Shown: positions 1 to 7,513, numbered from the stretch's first letter. The stretch: 16,537 bases of DNA from RGIG4576 sp045656705 (GCA_045656705.1 JAZORR010000027.1:1-16537), one strand, 5' to 3'. Made by a program: numbers and translations. The notes: generated by a model from the sequence alone, not told the origin.

Positions 1-33
1 TTACTAGATGAGTATATTAAAAGGCGCTATTAA
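1..33 (+). CDS. Possible C-terminal tail of a gene entering from the left edge
   Basis: Reading frame 1 is open from the window edge and gives LLDEYIKRRY followed by TAA; the other two plus frames hit stops at once. Ten residues are too few to identify a family. If bases 1-133 are the right end of an IS21-like element, this would be where the second transposition gene (istB-type helper ATPase) ends, about 100 bases before the tip. That is only inference from geometry. Confidence 0.2.
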   Translation, partial: LLDEYIKRRY

Positions 34-39
34 GCGCAA

Positions 40-73
40 ATATTCCCATAGGGGCGCGCACCTATGGGAATAT
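40..73. terminator. Perfect 13-bp hairpin, possible terminator
   Basis: Bases 40-52 (ATATTCCCATAGG) pair perfectly with 61-73 around an 8-base loop. No U-tract follows directly on the plus strand; the nearest T-run is at 83-87. A smaller stem, GCGCT/AGCGC (24-28 with 33-37), lies just upstream. It follows the stop codon at 31-33, so it could end the transcript of the gene entering from the left, or be a structural part of the element end. Confidence 0.35.
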
Positions 74-77
74 CTAT

Positions 78-133
78 CATACTTTTTGTCTACTAAGAGT
101 TTTTTACTCTAATTTCATCCTACTTTTTGTCCA
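78..133 (-). repeat. Two copies of a GACAAAAAGTA repeat in inverted orientation to the right-edge array
   Basis: On the minus strand, bases 133-118 read TGGACAAAAAGTAGGA and bases 93-78 read GTAGACAAAAAGTATG, sharing the core GACAAAAAGTA. The outer copy matches 16405-16420 in 16 of 16 bases, and the likeness continues a few bases (TGGACAAAAAGTAGGATR followed by AAA). They are probably transposase-binding terminal repeats. Confidence 0.6.
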
Positions 134-1144
134 GGTAACCAGAAATTGCGTTCAAGTGAGCCTATCAAAATTAAATTCAATAATGAATATGAATTGAATC
201 GGATAATGCTAAACAATGGCTAAAAGAAAACATTAGAGGCAGATATACCAATAAAGATACTAACGAGAAGATTATGGTTAGTAGAATTGGAGTTAATGAA
301 GTTACTTCGCATGGATCGCAAGATATCGCGCATTTAATTTCCTTAAAAGCTATTCCTGACCTTATTGAAAATGCGCTTTTTATAGAAGAAATAGAGAACA
401 CAAAAAATAATGATAAATATGATTCGTATCGTTATTATGTGTGTGGCGCAAAAATAGATGGGGATGATTATACAGTAAAGATAGTTATAGGGGTAAAGGG
501 TGATAGTAGATACTACGATCATCGACTTACACAAATAGAAATAAGGTTCACTAATTAGCAACCTTAACGGACTATCGAACTCCGTAGCTGAAAATCAGGA
601 AACCTTTTTCGGCATCAAAGATAAGAAGTTAATTTCTATTCTCCAAACAAATTGTAGCAAAATCGTTGACGAAAATGGTGAGCCGATGGTGGTTTATCAT
701 CAAACAAATTCAAAAATCCACAGAAACATTAAGACAGGTGAGGTTTGGGAAGAATTATCTTGGAGCGATAGAGAAAAATGGCAAGAGCGTAACGATTGGG
801 ATAAATATTGGAAGGAGGAAGATTTCTTTGAATTCAGTAATCGTAGAGCGCATCGTTCGATAGAAATGCCAGCATTCTTTTTCGCTACTGAATATGACCA
901 ATATCACGAATATGGCGAGCGAACAATTAAAGCATTCTTGAATCTAAGGAATCCTGCAAAAAATCCTCATATCCTAAATGCAGGGGTAACTAACGATGCT
1001 GGTGAAGTGGCGATGAATACTCTCATTAACGAAGGGTATGATGGCTTCATTAGAGAAGAAGATGGTGTGATATATGAGGCGAATGCCTTTTATCCAAATC
1101 AAATCAAGAGCGCAACGGATAATGTAGGAAGTTACAATCTTTAA
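134..1144 (+). pseudogene. Polyvalent-protein remnant: LPD3 domain plus ART-PolyVal domain, two frameshifts
   Basis: Three consecutive frames join into one protein-like sequence. Frame 2 (134-196) gives SEPIKIKFNNEYEL. Frame 1 (199-543) continues SDNAKQWLKENIRGRYTN and holds TSHGS, IPDLIENALF and YYDHRLTQIE, the pattern I associate with LPD3 (large polyvalent-protein-associated domain 3). Frame 2 again (545-1144) continues GSLISNLNGL, then IVDENGEPMVVYHQTN, FFFATEYDQYHEYG and FYPNQIKSATDN, resembling the ART-PolyVal ADP-ribosyltransferase-like domain. One lost base near 197-199 and one extra base near 541-544 restore an unbroken reading. Such domains belong to very large proteins delivered or carried by conjugative elements and phages. 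Here the upstream domains are missing at the IS-like junction (133/134). An ATG at 686 could still give a 152-residue ART-only product, and one at 274 a 94-residue LPD3 product, but I read the locus as decayed. Family names are from memory, not a search. Confidence 0.7.
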
Positions 1145-1298
1145 TCTTATCATCAATCCCATTAACCTTGGCTTCAAAGGCTTGGAAAATGGTTGGGTTA
1201 GTTGTTAAAGCCATATTTCCAATGATAGTGGTTTGTTCAGCTTCAATGATTCAATTTTTGTAATAACCCTTGAATAATATTATCGTTTCTTATAAAGT
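1145..1298. other. Gene-free stretch with a possible reverse-strand fragment
   Basis: No convincing gene is present. On the minus strand, 1250-1104 is open and includes NMALTTNPTIFQAFEAKVNG and DDKIK (an ATG lies at 1214-1212). Its first 36 codons look protein-like, and the last dozen run antisense to the end of the ART domain. It may be a small piece of another mobile-element gene joined near 1142, or chance. I do not recognise a family. Confidence 0.2.
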
Positions 1299-1336
1299 AC
1301 AAGCGAATCTCAATGAAGGTTCGCTTGTCTTTTTTT
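1299..1336 (+). terminator. Rho-independent terminator
   Basis: ACAAGCGAA (1299-1307) pairs with TTCGCTTGT (1320-1328) around a 12-base loop, followed by C and seven T (1330-1336). It would end plus-strand transcripts coming from the polyvalent-protein remnant. It also lies downstream of the leftward glycosyltransferase pair and could stop it from the other side, with a weaker U-tract. Confidence 0.75.
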
Positions 1337-1381
1337 ATATAAAAACTTAATACTTGTCGCTCAAAAAAGTAGTTTGTATCG

Positions 1382-2179
1382 TTACTCCTTTTCCTTTAGG
1401 TATTTGATGCCTTGGATGAGGTGAGTGAGGTTGGTGGTGAAGCCGAGGTGGTTTGCTCGGTTGAGTCGGTGGGCTTTGAGCAGAAGGCGAGGCAAGCAAG
1501 TGAGAGGATAGGCGATGCTGATGTATGCTCCTTCGGCCTTGATCATTCCAGGACTGCTTATGCTCGTAGATGACGTTGTAGGATGGTGATGCTCAACTAT
1601 AGTTTTAGGGAAATAGTGGCAATTTAGCCCCATTTTCACAGTATCGTGTATGAATAGATTTTCTTCACACGATTGTAGCACCGGTGCACCGAGTCCAAAT
1701 CGTTCGTCAAACCACAATTTGCCTTGCACCGATGTGCGTCGCATTGCTATCTCTATCGACGACACATAATATCCCTTTGCATATCGCTTGAGTGAGAATG
1801 AGTGCTTGGGATATGCCTTTTGTGCAAAAGAGTTTTGCATTTGGAATGTAGCAATGTCAAGATGTTGATTTTGCTCAAAGGTGTCGGTCACCTCTGCGAG
1901 ATATTCGGCACGATAGGTGCAATCATCATCGGCAATCACAAGGATGTCGCTTGTGGCGTGGCGTAGAGCATTGTTGCGATTTCTGCTCAATCCACGACCT
2001 TCAAGATGCACCACACGCACGTCGTCGCGAACAAGTTCGGCAGGGATAGCCGATGAAGTGAAACCATCGGAATGTTGCCACGAAATGAGGTATCTCACTC
2101 CCTCGATGGGTGCAAGTAAAAGGTGTTTCACATTGTGAATACCATTATCTATGGTGCAAACTAATACTTCGAGCGTCAT
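1382..2179 (-). CDS. Family 2 glycosyltransferase (GT-A fold)
   Basis: A 265-residue protein with the hallmarks of a GT2 nucleotide-sugar glycosyltransferase. GLSRNRNNAL (63-72) is the usual 'G[LP]SxARN' helix. ADDDC (83-87) is the metal-binding DxD motif. FGLGAPVLQSCEENLF (161-176) is the 'FGxG...EEN' acceptor/catalytic block of GT2 subfamilies. There is no signal peptide or clear membrane segment, so it should act at the cytoplasmic face. The N-terminal strand is less canonical (VLVCTIDNG instead of the usual IPVYN), so it belongs to a side branch of GT2. Its ATG overlaps the stop of the upstream gene by four bases (ATGA, 2176-2179), showing a two-gene operon with translational coupling. 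The sugar donor and acceptor cannot be read from sequence. Confidence 0.88.
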   Translation of the reverse strand: MTLEVLVCTIDNGIHNVKHLLLAPIEGVRYLISWQHSDGFTSSAIPAELVRDDVRVVHLEGRGLSRNRNNALRHATSDILVIADDDCTYRAEYLAEVTDTFEQNQHLDIATFQMQNSFAQKAYPKHSFSLKRYAKGYYVSSIEIAMRRTSVQGKLWFDERFGLGAPVLQSCEENLFIHDTVKMGLNCHYFPKTIVEHHHPTTSSTSISSPGMIKAEGAYISIAYPLTCLPRLLLKAHRLNRANHLGFTTNLTHLIQGIKYLKEKE

Positions 2180-3288
2180 TTCGTGATGATTTTGTTCCAG
2201 AAATCGATGTGTCGTTGTGCCACCGTGTGGCTATCGTTGTGCTTTTCCACAAACGATCGGCTTTCGCGCGACATTTGTGGCAAGAGATGCTTGTTTTTCA
2301 CTATCCATTCCAAACGGTTATATATATCTTCTTCCTCCATAGGCGACACATTCACTATCGGGTGCAGTTCGTTTTCGCCTATAAAGTCGTAATATTCCTT
2401 TTCTCCCCCCGATACTGCTATCATACCTTGAGCCATAGCAATGAGAGCATTGGTGGCTGGTGTGTAGGAATACAGTTGGTCGAGGATTACATGCGACGAA
2501 TTCATCATCTGCACATATTCCGTGTAAGGCACACTCTCAGCAATAGAGAGTTCGCAAAGGTGTGGATAATGCTCCACTATGCGTCGGGCAGTATCGAGCA
2601 AGCGATCAGCCCCTTTCAGAATAGTCTTGTTGCGTTGAATACCTATAAAGAAACGCACCTTTTCGGGTTCGCTCTCAATGTAGCGTGGAGATAGAGCCGA
2701 GCAATCGATAGGAATACCTGCATAGGCGAGAGGTTTATGACTATTTTTATATGCCATATAGTATTCGTAGAGACACGCCACTATTCCGTCCATCTCACCG
2801 ATGAAATGATGGTGGTAGTCCACCACTTCGGCAATATGCCAATGGTTGTGTCGCTCCCATTCGCTCGACTGCACATAAGGCGAAGGTTTATCGCCAACGA
2901 GGAAATCAGAATAGCGAAATGTGTTTCCATCGTGGCACGTTTGCAAGTATTCATAATCGGTACAGGATGCCGAGTAAAAGAGACTTCCATTATGCTTCTT
3001 CAGGTAAGCAAGCACTTTCTTGAGTTTCGCTGGCTTGAGAGGCAGAAAATGTGGACTTATGAAATGCACTATGTCATATCCTCGCATCTGCGTAAGTGCT
3101 CTCGCAAGTCGCACAGCAAATCGTGCAGTGCCGAGCAATCCGTCCTCGCGCGATAAATCTATGTCGCAGGCTATGCGTTGCCATTTGCATCCATCCGATG
3201 CCACCACACACTCGTGACCTGCACTTCGCAAAGCACATGCCAAAGTATTGTGAAAATTGCTTACATCGCCTACAAAAAGTATCTTCAT
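2176..3288 (-). CDS. GT-B-type glycosyltransferase, paralogue of the divergent gene at 3377
   Basis: A 370-residue protein opening with MKILFVGDVSNFHNTLACAL, a Rossmann strand and loop like that of GT-B glycosyltransferases (GT4-type group 1). The C-terminal half has RFFIGIQR (212-219), SYTPATNALIAMAQG (274-288) and SGGEKEYYDFIGENELHP (293-310), where GT-B enzymes bind the nucleotide sugar. The same blocks occur at almost the same positions in the divergently transcribed neighbour at 3377-4480 (RFFIGIQR, DQLYSYTP, GE.EL.PIVN). The pair therefore arose by duplication. The classic EX7E motif of GT4 is not clear. It is the first gene of a leftward operon with the GT2 at 1382-2179 (ATGA overlap). 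I found no TAnnTTTG box in front of it. Cytoplasmic, probably building a surface glycan; donor and acceptor unknown. Confidence 0.8.
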   Translation of the reverse strand: MKILFVGDVSNFHNTLACALRSAGHECVVASDGCKWQRIACDIDLSREDGLLGTARFAVRLARALTQMRGYDIVHFISPHFLPLKPAKLKKVLAYLKKHNGSLFYSASCTDYEYLQTCHDGNTFRYSDFLVGDKPSPYVQSSEWERHNHWHIAEVVDYHHHFIGEMDGIVACLYEYYMAYKNSHKPLAYAGIPIDCSALSPRYIESEPEKVRFFIGIQRNKTILKGADRLLDTARRIVEHYPHLCELSIAESVPYTEYVQMMNSSHVILDQLYSYTPATNALIAMAQGMIAVSGGEKEYYDFIGENELHPIVNVSPMEEEDIYNRLEWIVKNKHLLPQMSRESRSFVEKHNDSHTVAQRHIDFWNKIITK

Positions 3289-3366
3289 CGCCTATATATT
3301 TATGCTATCTTATGCGAAATTACAAAAGATTAGCGAGAAAACGAGGAAAGTATGACCTTTTTTATC

Positions 3367-3374
3367 TATTTTTG
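3367..3374 (+). promoter_or_regulatory. Bacteroidota -7 box TATTTTTG directly before the start codon
   Basis: TATTTTTG fits TAnnTTTG. The last base lies 2 bases before ATG 3377 and 5 before ATG 3380. With the usual distance to the transcription start (about 5-7 bases), the transcript would begin at or next to the start codon, that is, be leaderless. No clear TTTG box lies about 20 bases upstream, so the site is moderate. Confidence 0.45.
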
Positions 3375-3376
3375 TA

Positions 3377-4480
3377 GTGATGAAGATATTATTAGTAGGC
3401 GAATACAGTAGTGTGCATTGCAATTTGGCTACCGGACTGCGTGCCTTGGGGCATTCGGTGACGGTGGCATCCAACGGGGATTTTTGGAAAAATTATCCTC
3501 GCGATATCGATTTGCACCGCAATCAGAGTGGAATCGTTGGCACTGCCGATTTCTTGTTTCGTCTGCTGAAGGCTTTACCTAAAATGAGGGGATATGATGT
3601 GGTGCAACTCATCAACCCCATGTTTCTCGAACTCACTCCGCCTCGCATTCGCCGAGTGTATGACTATCTGCGTCGTCATAATGGCAAGGTATTCCTTTCG
3701 GCGTGTGGTATGGACTACTATTGGGTGAAAACCGGTCTCGAAAAGGTGTTTCGATATGGTGATTTCAATATTGGCCTCAAATTGCGTGAGTGCGAGATGA
3801 ACAGCCGATTCATTGCCGAACACATGCACGGTGCCAAGCGTGCTCTCAACGAGTATATCGCTCACGATTGCGACGGCATAGTGTCGGGATTGTATGAAAA
3901 TGATGTGTGCTATCAGCGTGACTTTCCCGAGAAAACGCAATACATTCCGTTTCCTATCGACCTTGCTGCTGTGACTCCTCGTGTGCTTCATCCCGAGACC
4001 GATAAACTGCGTTTTTTCATTGGTATTCAGCGTGGGCGTGAGGAATATAAAGGCACCGATGTGATAGAACCTTGCCTTATGCGATTGCGTGATGCATATC
4101 CCGATAGGGTGGAGGTGATAAGAGTGGAGAATGTGCCATATAAGGAGTATTGCGAATTGATGAACTCGAGCGATGTGCTTATCGACCAATTGTACTCCTA
4201 CACTCCGTCGATGAATCCTCTGCTTGCTATGGCTAAAGGTATTGCCGTGGTGGGAGGTGGCGAAGAAGAGAATTACGAGATACTTGGCGAGCGAGAATTG
4301 CGTCCGATTGTGAATATTCTTCCCGATGTGGACGATGTATATGCTCAGTTAGAGGCTTTGGTTCTCAATCCCGACGATGTGGCACGCCGTCAGCGCGAAA
4401 GTGTGGAGTATATTGTGCGTCATCACGATTGTCGTAAGGTGGCGGCTCGTTATGTGGAGTTTTGGAATAGCAAACCATAA
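3377..4480 (+). CDS. GT-B-type glycosyltransferase, paralogue of the divergent gene at 2176
   Basis: A 367-residue protein. Two ATGs stand side by side (3377 and 3380); starting at the second gives MKILLVGEYSSVHCNLATGL, which lines up exactly with the N-terminus of the paralogue, so 3380 may be the true start. Shared blocks are MRGYD (70-74), RFFIGIQRG (212-220), DQLYSYTPSMN (270-280), LAMAKG (283-288), GGGEEENYEILGERELRP (293-310) and PIVN. These mark the nucleotide-sugar half of a GT-B glycosyltransferase. No signal peptide or membrane helix is seen, so it is expected at the inner face of the cytoplasmic membrane. It is the first of three rightward genes: the next starts 5 bases after its stop, which points to one operon. 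Substrate unknown. Confidence 0.8.
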   Translation: MMKILLVGEYSSVHCNLATGLRALGHSVTVASNGDFWKNYPRDIDLHRNQSGIVGTADFLFRLLKALPKMRGYDVVQLINPMFLELTPPRIRRVYDYLRRHNGKVFLSACGMDYYWVKTGLEKVFRYGDFNIGLKLRECEMNSRFIAEHMHGAKRALNEYIAHDCDGIVSGLYENDVCYQRDFPEKTQYIPFPIDLAAVTPRVLHPETDKLRFFIGIQRGREEYKGTDVIEPCLMRLRDAYPDRVEVIRVENVPYKEYCELMNSSDVLIDQLYSYTPSMNPLLAMAKGIAVVGGGEEENYEILGERELRPIVNILPDVDDVYAQLEALVLNPDDVARRQRESVEYIVRHHDCRKVAARYVEFWNSKP

Positions 4481-4485
4481 AGGAT

Positions 4486-5415
4486 ATGAAACTGAGCGTA
4501 GTGATACCGGTGTATAAGGTTGAAGAATATCTCGATCGTTGCGTAGAGAGTGTGCTCAATCAGGGAATAACCGACTGTGAGGTCATCCTCGTAGACGATT
4601 GTTCGCCCGACCGTTGTGGTGAAATGTGCGACCGCTGGGCAGAACGCGATAAGCGTGTGCGTGTGTTGCACTGCCCCGAAAACGGAGGACTTAGTGCGGC
4701 ACGCAATCGTGGCATAGAATTGGCTTGTGGCGAGTATGTAACATTTGTTGATTCCGACGATTTTCTTGCCCCCGACACCTATATTCCAAATATAGCACTG
4801 CTCGACAGCACTCCCGAAGCCAAAGCATTGGAATTTCCTGTGATGGTGGATTATGGTTCGGAACATTGCTATAAATTGAACTTCGAACATCGCGTTATTC
4901 ACACCGAGCAATGGCTCGAGGAAGAAGGCTATACACATGCCTATGCTTGGAACAAGATATATCGCCGAGAACTCTTCAACGAAGAATGCAACTTTGCCGA
5001 AGGTCGTCTTATGGAAGATCTTCTCACAGTGCCTTACGTTATCTACGACACTTATATGATAATGTCGCCTCACGGTTTGTACTACTATTGCAGCAGAGAA
5101 GGCACCATATCGCGCACTGTCTCCTTTAAGGCTGCGCAAGACTATCATTGTGCTATGCACAACCTATACGAATGGGCTGTGTATATCGAATTGAACAGAA
5201 TTACCCAAGACCGTTTGTATCTGCTTCTACTCAATGCACAAATCACAATGTTGCGTTTTGGCGAAGAACCTAAGATTTCGGAGCGAAAGGTGCATCCTTA
5301 TTTATGGCACGATGACACTTTGAACCGTTCTATGCGATTGAAGGCTTGGCTATGCTCTAAGTTTGGTAGCAAGTTCTGCCGATATTGGGCAAAACTGAAA
5401 ACACGATTAAAATAA
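4486..5415 (+). CDS. Family 2 glycosyltransferase
   Basis: A canonical 309-residue GT2 enzyme. SVVIPVYKVEEYL (4-16) opens the GT-A fold, VDDCSPD (36-42) binds the nucleotide, GGLSAARN (67-74) is the helix motif and DSDD (89-92) is the DxD metal site. AWNKIYRRELF (154-164) and MED (176-178) form the 'WNKLY...ED' block of polysaccharide-type GT2s, where the Asp is usually the catalytic base. The C-terminal 100 residues are basic and rich in aromatic residues, perhaps lying on the membrane, but no membrane span is clear. It starts 5 bases after the GT-B gene and ends 11 bases before the next GT2, so it is the middle gene of a three-gene operon. Family assignment is firm; sugar specificity is not inferable. 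Confidence 0.92.
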   Translation: MKLSVVIPVYKVEEYLDRCVESVLNQGITDCEVILVDDCSPDRCGEMCDRWAERDKRVRVLHCPENGGLSAARNRGIELACGEYVTFVDSDDFLAPDTYIPNIALLDSTPEAKALEFPVMVDYGSEHCYKLNFEHRVIHTEQWLEEEGYTHAYAWNKIYRRELFNEECNFAEGRLMEDLLTVPYVIYDTYMIMSPHGLYYYCSREGTISRTVSFKAAQDYHCAMHNLYEWAVYIELNRITQDRLYLLLLNAQITMLRFGEEPKISERKVHPYLWHDDTLNRSMRLKAWLCSKFGSKFCRYWAKLKTRLK

Positions 5416-5426
5416 AAAACTGAAAA

Positions 5427-6368
5427 ATGGAAGTATCGATAGTGATACCTGTGTACAACAGGGCTGAGATGGTGAAGGATACGCTTCATTCGGTGGTGGG
5501 ACAAACTCATCGCCCCATTCATCTTGTCTTGGTCGACAACAATTCCACCGACCACACTCTTTCGGTGCTTCAAGACTTTAAGCATACTCATCATTCACAC
5601 GATTTCAAGGTAGATGTAATTCAGGAACCTACATCTGGAGCGTGCGCAGCACGCAATAGTGGATTGCAATTGGTGAAGAGCGAATGGATAATGTTTTTCG
5701 ATAGCGACGACACTATGCACCCTCATCTTGTAGAAAAATATGTGTCGAAAATCAAAGAATGTCGAGGTGAGGTGGATATCATCACCACCAATGTGCTTTT
5801 CTGCGATGGTGAGCGTAGATACAGCCCATTTTTTGCCACCGAAAACTATTTTGAAAACCACATTTTTCACGGACTGCTTAGCACCACACGCTTCATTGTG
5901 CGTCGCGATTTGGTGCAAAAGGTGGGCCTGTGGAACAATGCTGTGAAGTGCTGGAACGATTGGGAACTCGGCATCCGTCTCCTCTTGTCTCAGCCTCGAG
6001 TGCAGTCGGTTACCGAAGGTATCTATGTGCATGTGAATGTGCATTCGCAGTCAATCACAGGAGCCGATTATTCGTCGCACCATGAGCGTAGAGAACACGC
6101 TCTTTCGGTGGCGATTGCCGAAGTTGAGAAATCTCTCCATCCTTCTAAACATAAACTGCTACGACTGCTCAAAGCACGCCGATTTGTTCTTGCTGGGCTA
6201 TATCTTAAAGAAGGTAATGCCAATCTCGCACAAGAATATTACCGTGCATCACTTGCCGATGTGAAAGCGGACACCACACTACGCATCCTTGCTCCAATTA
6301 TCTATCGTTATGTGGGCATAGGAGGCAGAGGCATCGACCGACTTATTAGATTTGTAGTCAAGAAATAG
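5427..6368 (+). CDS. Family 2 glycosyltransferase with helical C-terminal tail
   Basis: A 313-residue GT2 protein: SIVIPVYNRAEMV (4-16), VDNNSTD (36-42), GACAARN (71-77), FDSDD (91-95, metal site) and WNDWELGIRLL (176-186), the 'W.DWEL' block common in GT2 enzymes of Bacteroidota. After about residue 220 the protein turns into a helical stretch (KARRFVLAGLYLKEGNANLA) that resembles a single TPR-like hairpin. It is the last gene of the rightward operon and runs into the stop of the convergent GT2 with only 2 bases between them, leaving no room for an intergenic terminator. Probably cytoplasmic; specificity unknown. Confidence 0.92.
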   Translation: MEVSIVIPVYNRAEMVKDTLHSVVGQTHRPIHLVLVDNNSTDHTLSVLQDFKHTHHSHDFKVDVIQEPTSGACAARNSGLQLVKSEWIMFFDSDDTMHPHLVEKYVSKIKECRGEVDIITTNVLFCDGERRYSPFFATENYFENHIFHGLLSTTRFIVRRDLVQKVGLWNNAVKCWNDWELGIRLLLSQPRVQSVTEGIYVHVNVHSQSITGADYSSHHERREHALSVAIAEVEKSLHPSKHKLLRLLKARRFVLAGLYLKEGNANLAQEYYRASLADVKADTTLRILAPIIYRYVGIGGRGIDRLIRFVVKK

Positions 6369-6370
6369 GA

Positions 6371-7396
6371 TTAATATTTGCGTGAGTGTGAGCGTAGGCG
6401 TTGAATGAGAGCCACTCCTTTAGCAAATGCTTGCAACCCAAAGTATGACTTGGAGCATACACGCATCATCGCGTATCGTCTGTTGCCCTTTATCTTGGGC
6501 AGAGGCAATAGACCTTCCTCGTGCAGAGCATCAAGATGCGAAAGTTTTTCATCACGGCTAAGAGGACTATTCATCACATTATACACATAGTCAAGCAGTA
6601 GATACGATAGCCTATAGTCTAATGCCGAGTGCTGAATGGGCGTGCGTGCCACATCTCTGCGTAATTCTCCCACAAGTCTGATGCTATGGAAGAAATGAGA
6701 GAAACTGCGATGCCACTGTTCTTTCGTTTTGAGCGATGTGATAGAACCCTCTCTGCGAATATAGGCATACAGAGGCACATTGGTCACGAGCACATCTCTT
6801 GCCGCGAAAAAAGCCTTCGTGAGAAACCACTCATCTTCGTGAATAATCCCTTCAGGCATCAGCAACTCGTTATCAACGAGAAAATGTCGCTCATAGCAAT
6901 AAGTGCAAGCACCCTTTATTATGTTGCACCTGCTCATATATTCACAGCCCGATGAGTAATGAGTAGTAGCAAGCGAAGGCACATCTTTAGTCGAAAGTCG
7001 CACATCGTCTGAGTCTGATATATGTTCGCTCACAAATTTTACAATACTATGCTCCGACTCACTCAAAATCTTGAGCAAAGGTGATATGGCATTATGAAAC
7101 CAATAATCGTCGGAATCAAGGAAAAACACATACCTGCCTTGTGCCACATTGAGTCCCGCATTGCGAGCAGCACTCAGTCCGCGATTGTCTTGATGAATGA
7201 AAGTGAAATGTGCAAATTCATCGATAATTGCCTTTGTGCTATCGGCCAAAGGCAATGGCGAACCATCGTCCACCAGCACCACCTCATAGCATATGCCACC
7301 CCATTCTTGGCATACGATACTCCTCAAGCATCTATCCACAAGAACAGACTCCACATTATAATACGGAACGATTATGCTACAAACTATCTCACTCAT
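6371..7396 (-). CDS. Family 2 glycosyltransferase (convergent)
   Basis: A 341-residue GT2: SIIVPYYNVE (7-16), VDDGSP (42-47), GLSAARN (73-79), LDSDD (93-97, DxD) and HEDEWF (186-191), where the acidic pair sits at the usual catalytic-base position. The C-terminus (about 300-341) is strongly basic, as in enzymes that dock to the membrane. It is transcribed alone against the three-gene run, with stops 2 bases apart. A TACTTTTG box lies 7-14 bases before its ATG. Its order of motifs is closest to the GT2 at 4486, but the sequence is clearly distinct. Sugar donor and acceptor unknown. Confidence 0.92.
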   Translation of the reverse strand: MSEIVCSIIVPYYNVESVLVDRCLRSIVCQEWGGICYEVVLVDDGSPLPLADSTKAIIDEFAHFTFIHQDNRGLSAARNAGLNVAQGRYVFFLDSDDYWFHNAISPLLKILSESEHSIVKFVSEHISDSDDVRLSTKDVPSLATTHYSSGCEYMSRCNIIKGACTYCYERHFLVDNELLMPEGIIHEDEWFLTKAFFAARDVLVTNVPLYAYIRREGSITSLKTKEQWHRSFSHFFHSIRLVGELRRDVARTPIQHSALDYRLSYLLLDYVYNVMNSPLSRDEKLSHLDALHEEGLLPLPKIKGNRRYAMMRVCSKSYFGLQAFAKGVALIQRLRSHSRKY

Positions 7397-7403
7397 ACGC
7401 CTA

Positions 7404-7411
7404 CAAAAGTA
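7404..7411 (-). promoter_or_regulatory. -7 box for the convergent GT2
   Basis: On the minus strand these bases read TACTTTTG (TAnnTTTG). The box ends 7 bases before the ATG at 7396, so the transcript would have a leader of only about 0-3 bases. No clear upstream TTTG partner is seen. Confidence 0.4.
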
Positions 7412-7454
7412 ATGAATAATTTCGGCTTGCGTCTACTATTTCATATATTTTTTG

Positions 7455-7462
7455 TAACTTTG
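7455..7462 (+). promoter_or_regulatory. -7 box TAACTTTG upstream of ychF
   Basis: TAACTTTG matches TAnnTTTG exactly, 51 bases before the ychF ATG, giving a leader of about 45 bases. The best upstream partner is TTG at 7427-7429, 25 bases away, a little long. Confidence 0.6.
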
Positions 7463-7513
7463 CACCTTGTATATAGAAATAATTGATTAATTAAGAAAAT
7501 CTGAAGAATAATT

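Larger units (their letters stand above)
1..133. mobile_element. Putative right end of an IS21-like insertion sequence (partial)
   Basis: The stretch holds a short open tail, two hairpins (24-37 and 40-73) and then two copies of a repeat (78-93 and 118-133), the outer one ending in TGTCCA. Right after base 133 the sequence becomes readable as the interior of a polyvalent-protein gene, as if an element had inserted there. The same repeat occurs inverted at 16405-16420, inside a three-copy array at the other edge. Multiple short repeats at each end and TG...CA tips are features of the IS21 family. No transposase is visible and no target-site duplication can be tested, so another element type or a dispersed repeat remains possible. 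Confidence 0.4.

Noticed and set aside
2110..2694. 194-residue open frame on the plus strand
   Set aside because: It runs antisense through the two leftward glycosyltransferases, is full of Cys/His/Phe as antisense shadows are, and has no family signal.
3575..4189. 204-residue open frame on the minus strand
   Set aside because: It lies wholly inside the GT-B gene at 3377-4480, which has clear family blocks, and shows no motifs of its own; a shadow of codon bias.
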